Below, piece by piece: positions 63,839-64,000 of a DNA stretch of 64,000 nucleotides. Numbering within the stretch: position 1 is the stretch's first letter; every line of letters begins with the position of its first letter. A program made the translations under genes and the position numbers. The notes beneath the pieces are model-generated. The model was not told where the DNA came from. It ran no database searches and was given only the letters and a program-made list of their open reading frames with translations. This stretch comes from Synechococcus elongatus PCC 11801 (lineage in GTDB: Bacteria > Cyanobacteriota > Cyanobacteriia > Synechococcales > Synechococcaceae), in the NCBI RefSeq assembly GCF_003846445.2, contig NZ_CP030139.2, positions 1,674,001 to 1,738,000 on the forward strand, written 5' to 3'.

Positions 63839-64000
63839 AGGAAGGCGATCGCAACGGATTGCCCACATAATTGACAGCCGTTTTGATTTGTGGCGGCTGC
63901 CTTAGGAAGGATTTACAAACGTCCAGTCTGAATTGCAGCAAAGAGCGCAGCCCGCGATCGCTCACTGGCTATGCCAAGATCAGGCCAAGCAGGAGACCCC

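Overview
This window is bacterial chromosomal DNA from a freshwater cyanobacterium, almost certainly Synechococcus elongatus (PCC 7942/6301 type). Three things show this. The octamer GCGATCGC (HIP1) recurs throughout, in genes and between them. The gene set includes photosynthesis markers: btpA, light-dependent protochlorophyllide reductase (por), rpaB, a probable nblR, ycf39 and petM. A FGGY sugar kinase carries Asp8, Ser72 and Asp221, the substrate residues I recall for the structurally studied S. elongatus kinase. I see no rRNA, insertion sequence, CRISPR array, phage or plasmid module. This is core genome with short operons on both strands and one tRNA gene.

Layout. 1-7.0 kb: partial btpA, rimO, an SRPBCC protein, an IF-1 paralogue, a HAD hydrolase, type 2 NADH dehydrogenase, cysH, an O-methyltransferase and a lipoprotein. 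7.2-16.2 kb: por, lysS, rpaB with a possible autoregulatory site, a sugar-type ABC binding lipoprotein, a LysR regulator divergent from a cupin-like gene, cysE, an FTR1 iron permease and a PilP/GspC-like bitopic protein. 16.2-26.0 kb: mnmG, a membrane protein, the atypical response regulator (nblR), nanE, metK behind a structured leader, a D-ribulose-type kinase, an exported agmatine deiminase and tRNA-Ser(CGA). 26-31 kb: comEC, glyQ and a DUF4335/DUF3038 pair. 31-37.7 kb: apt with an orphan DppB-type permease, then the type IV pilus operon pilMNOQ.

37.8-42.8 kb: a complete five-gene branched-chain/neutral amino acid ABC transporter and ndk. 42.9-46.2 kb: an NfeD-like protein with two flotillin-like SPFH proteins in one operon. 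46.4-50.1 kb: DAHP synthase, a DUF1537 four-carbon acid sugar kinase, a decayed histone-deacetylase-family gene and a methyltransferase. 50.1-53.4 kb: an AT-richer stretch with a third SPFH protein (slipin), a PH-domain protein, a GNAT acetyltransferase and an adenosine-deaminase-like protein. 53.5-64 kb: purA, ridA, ycf39, petM, a rhodanese-type sulfurtransferase, exbD/exbB, trm1 and a 1268-residue polytopic membrane protein.

Themes. pilMNOQ and comEC serve type IV pili and DNA uptake, and the PilP-like protein at 15.4-16.2 kb may be the missing pilus alignment subunit. rpaB, nblR, por, petM, ycf39 and btpA belong to light and nutrient acclimation of the photosynthetic apparatus. The most interesting candidates are the SD-sequestering leader of metK, the NfeD-flotillin operon with a slipin elsewhere, the ComEC whose beta-lactamase-like domain has lost its metal ligands, the exported agmatine deiminase, and the IF-1 paralogue. 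All functions are read from sequence and memory of families; no database search was run.
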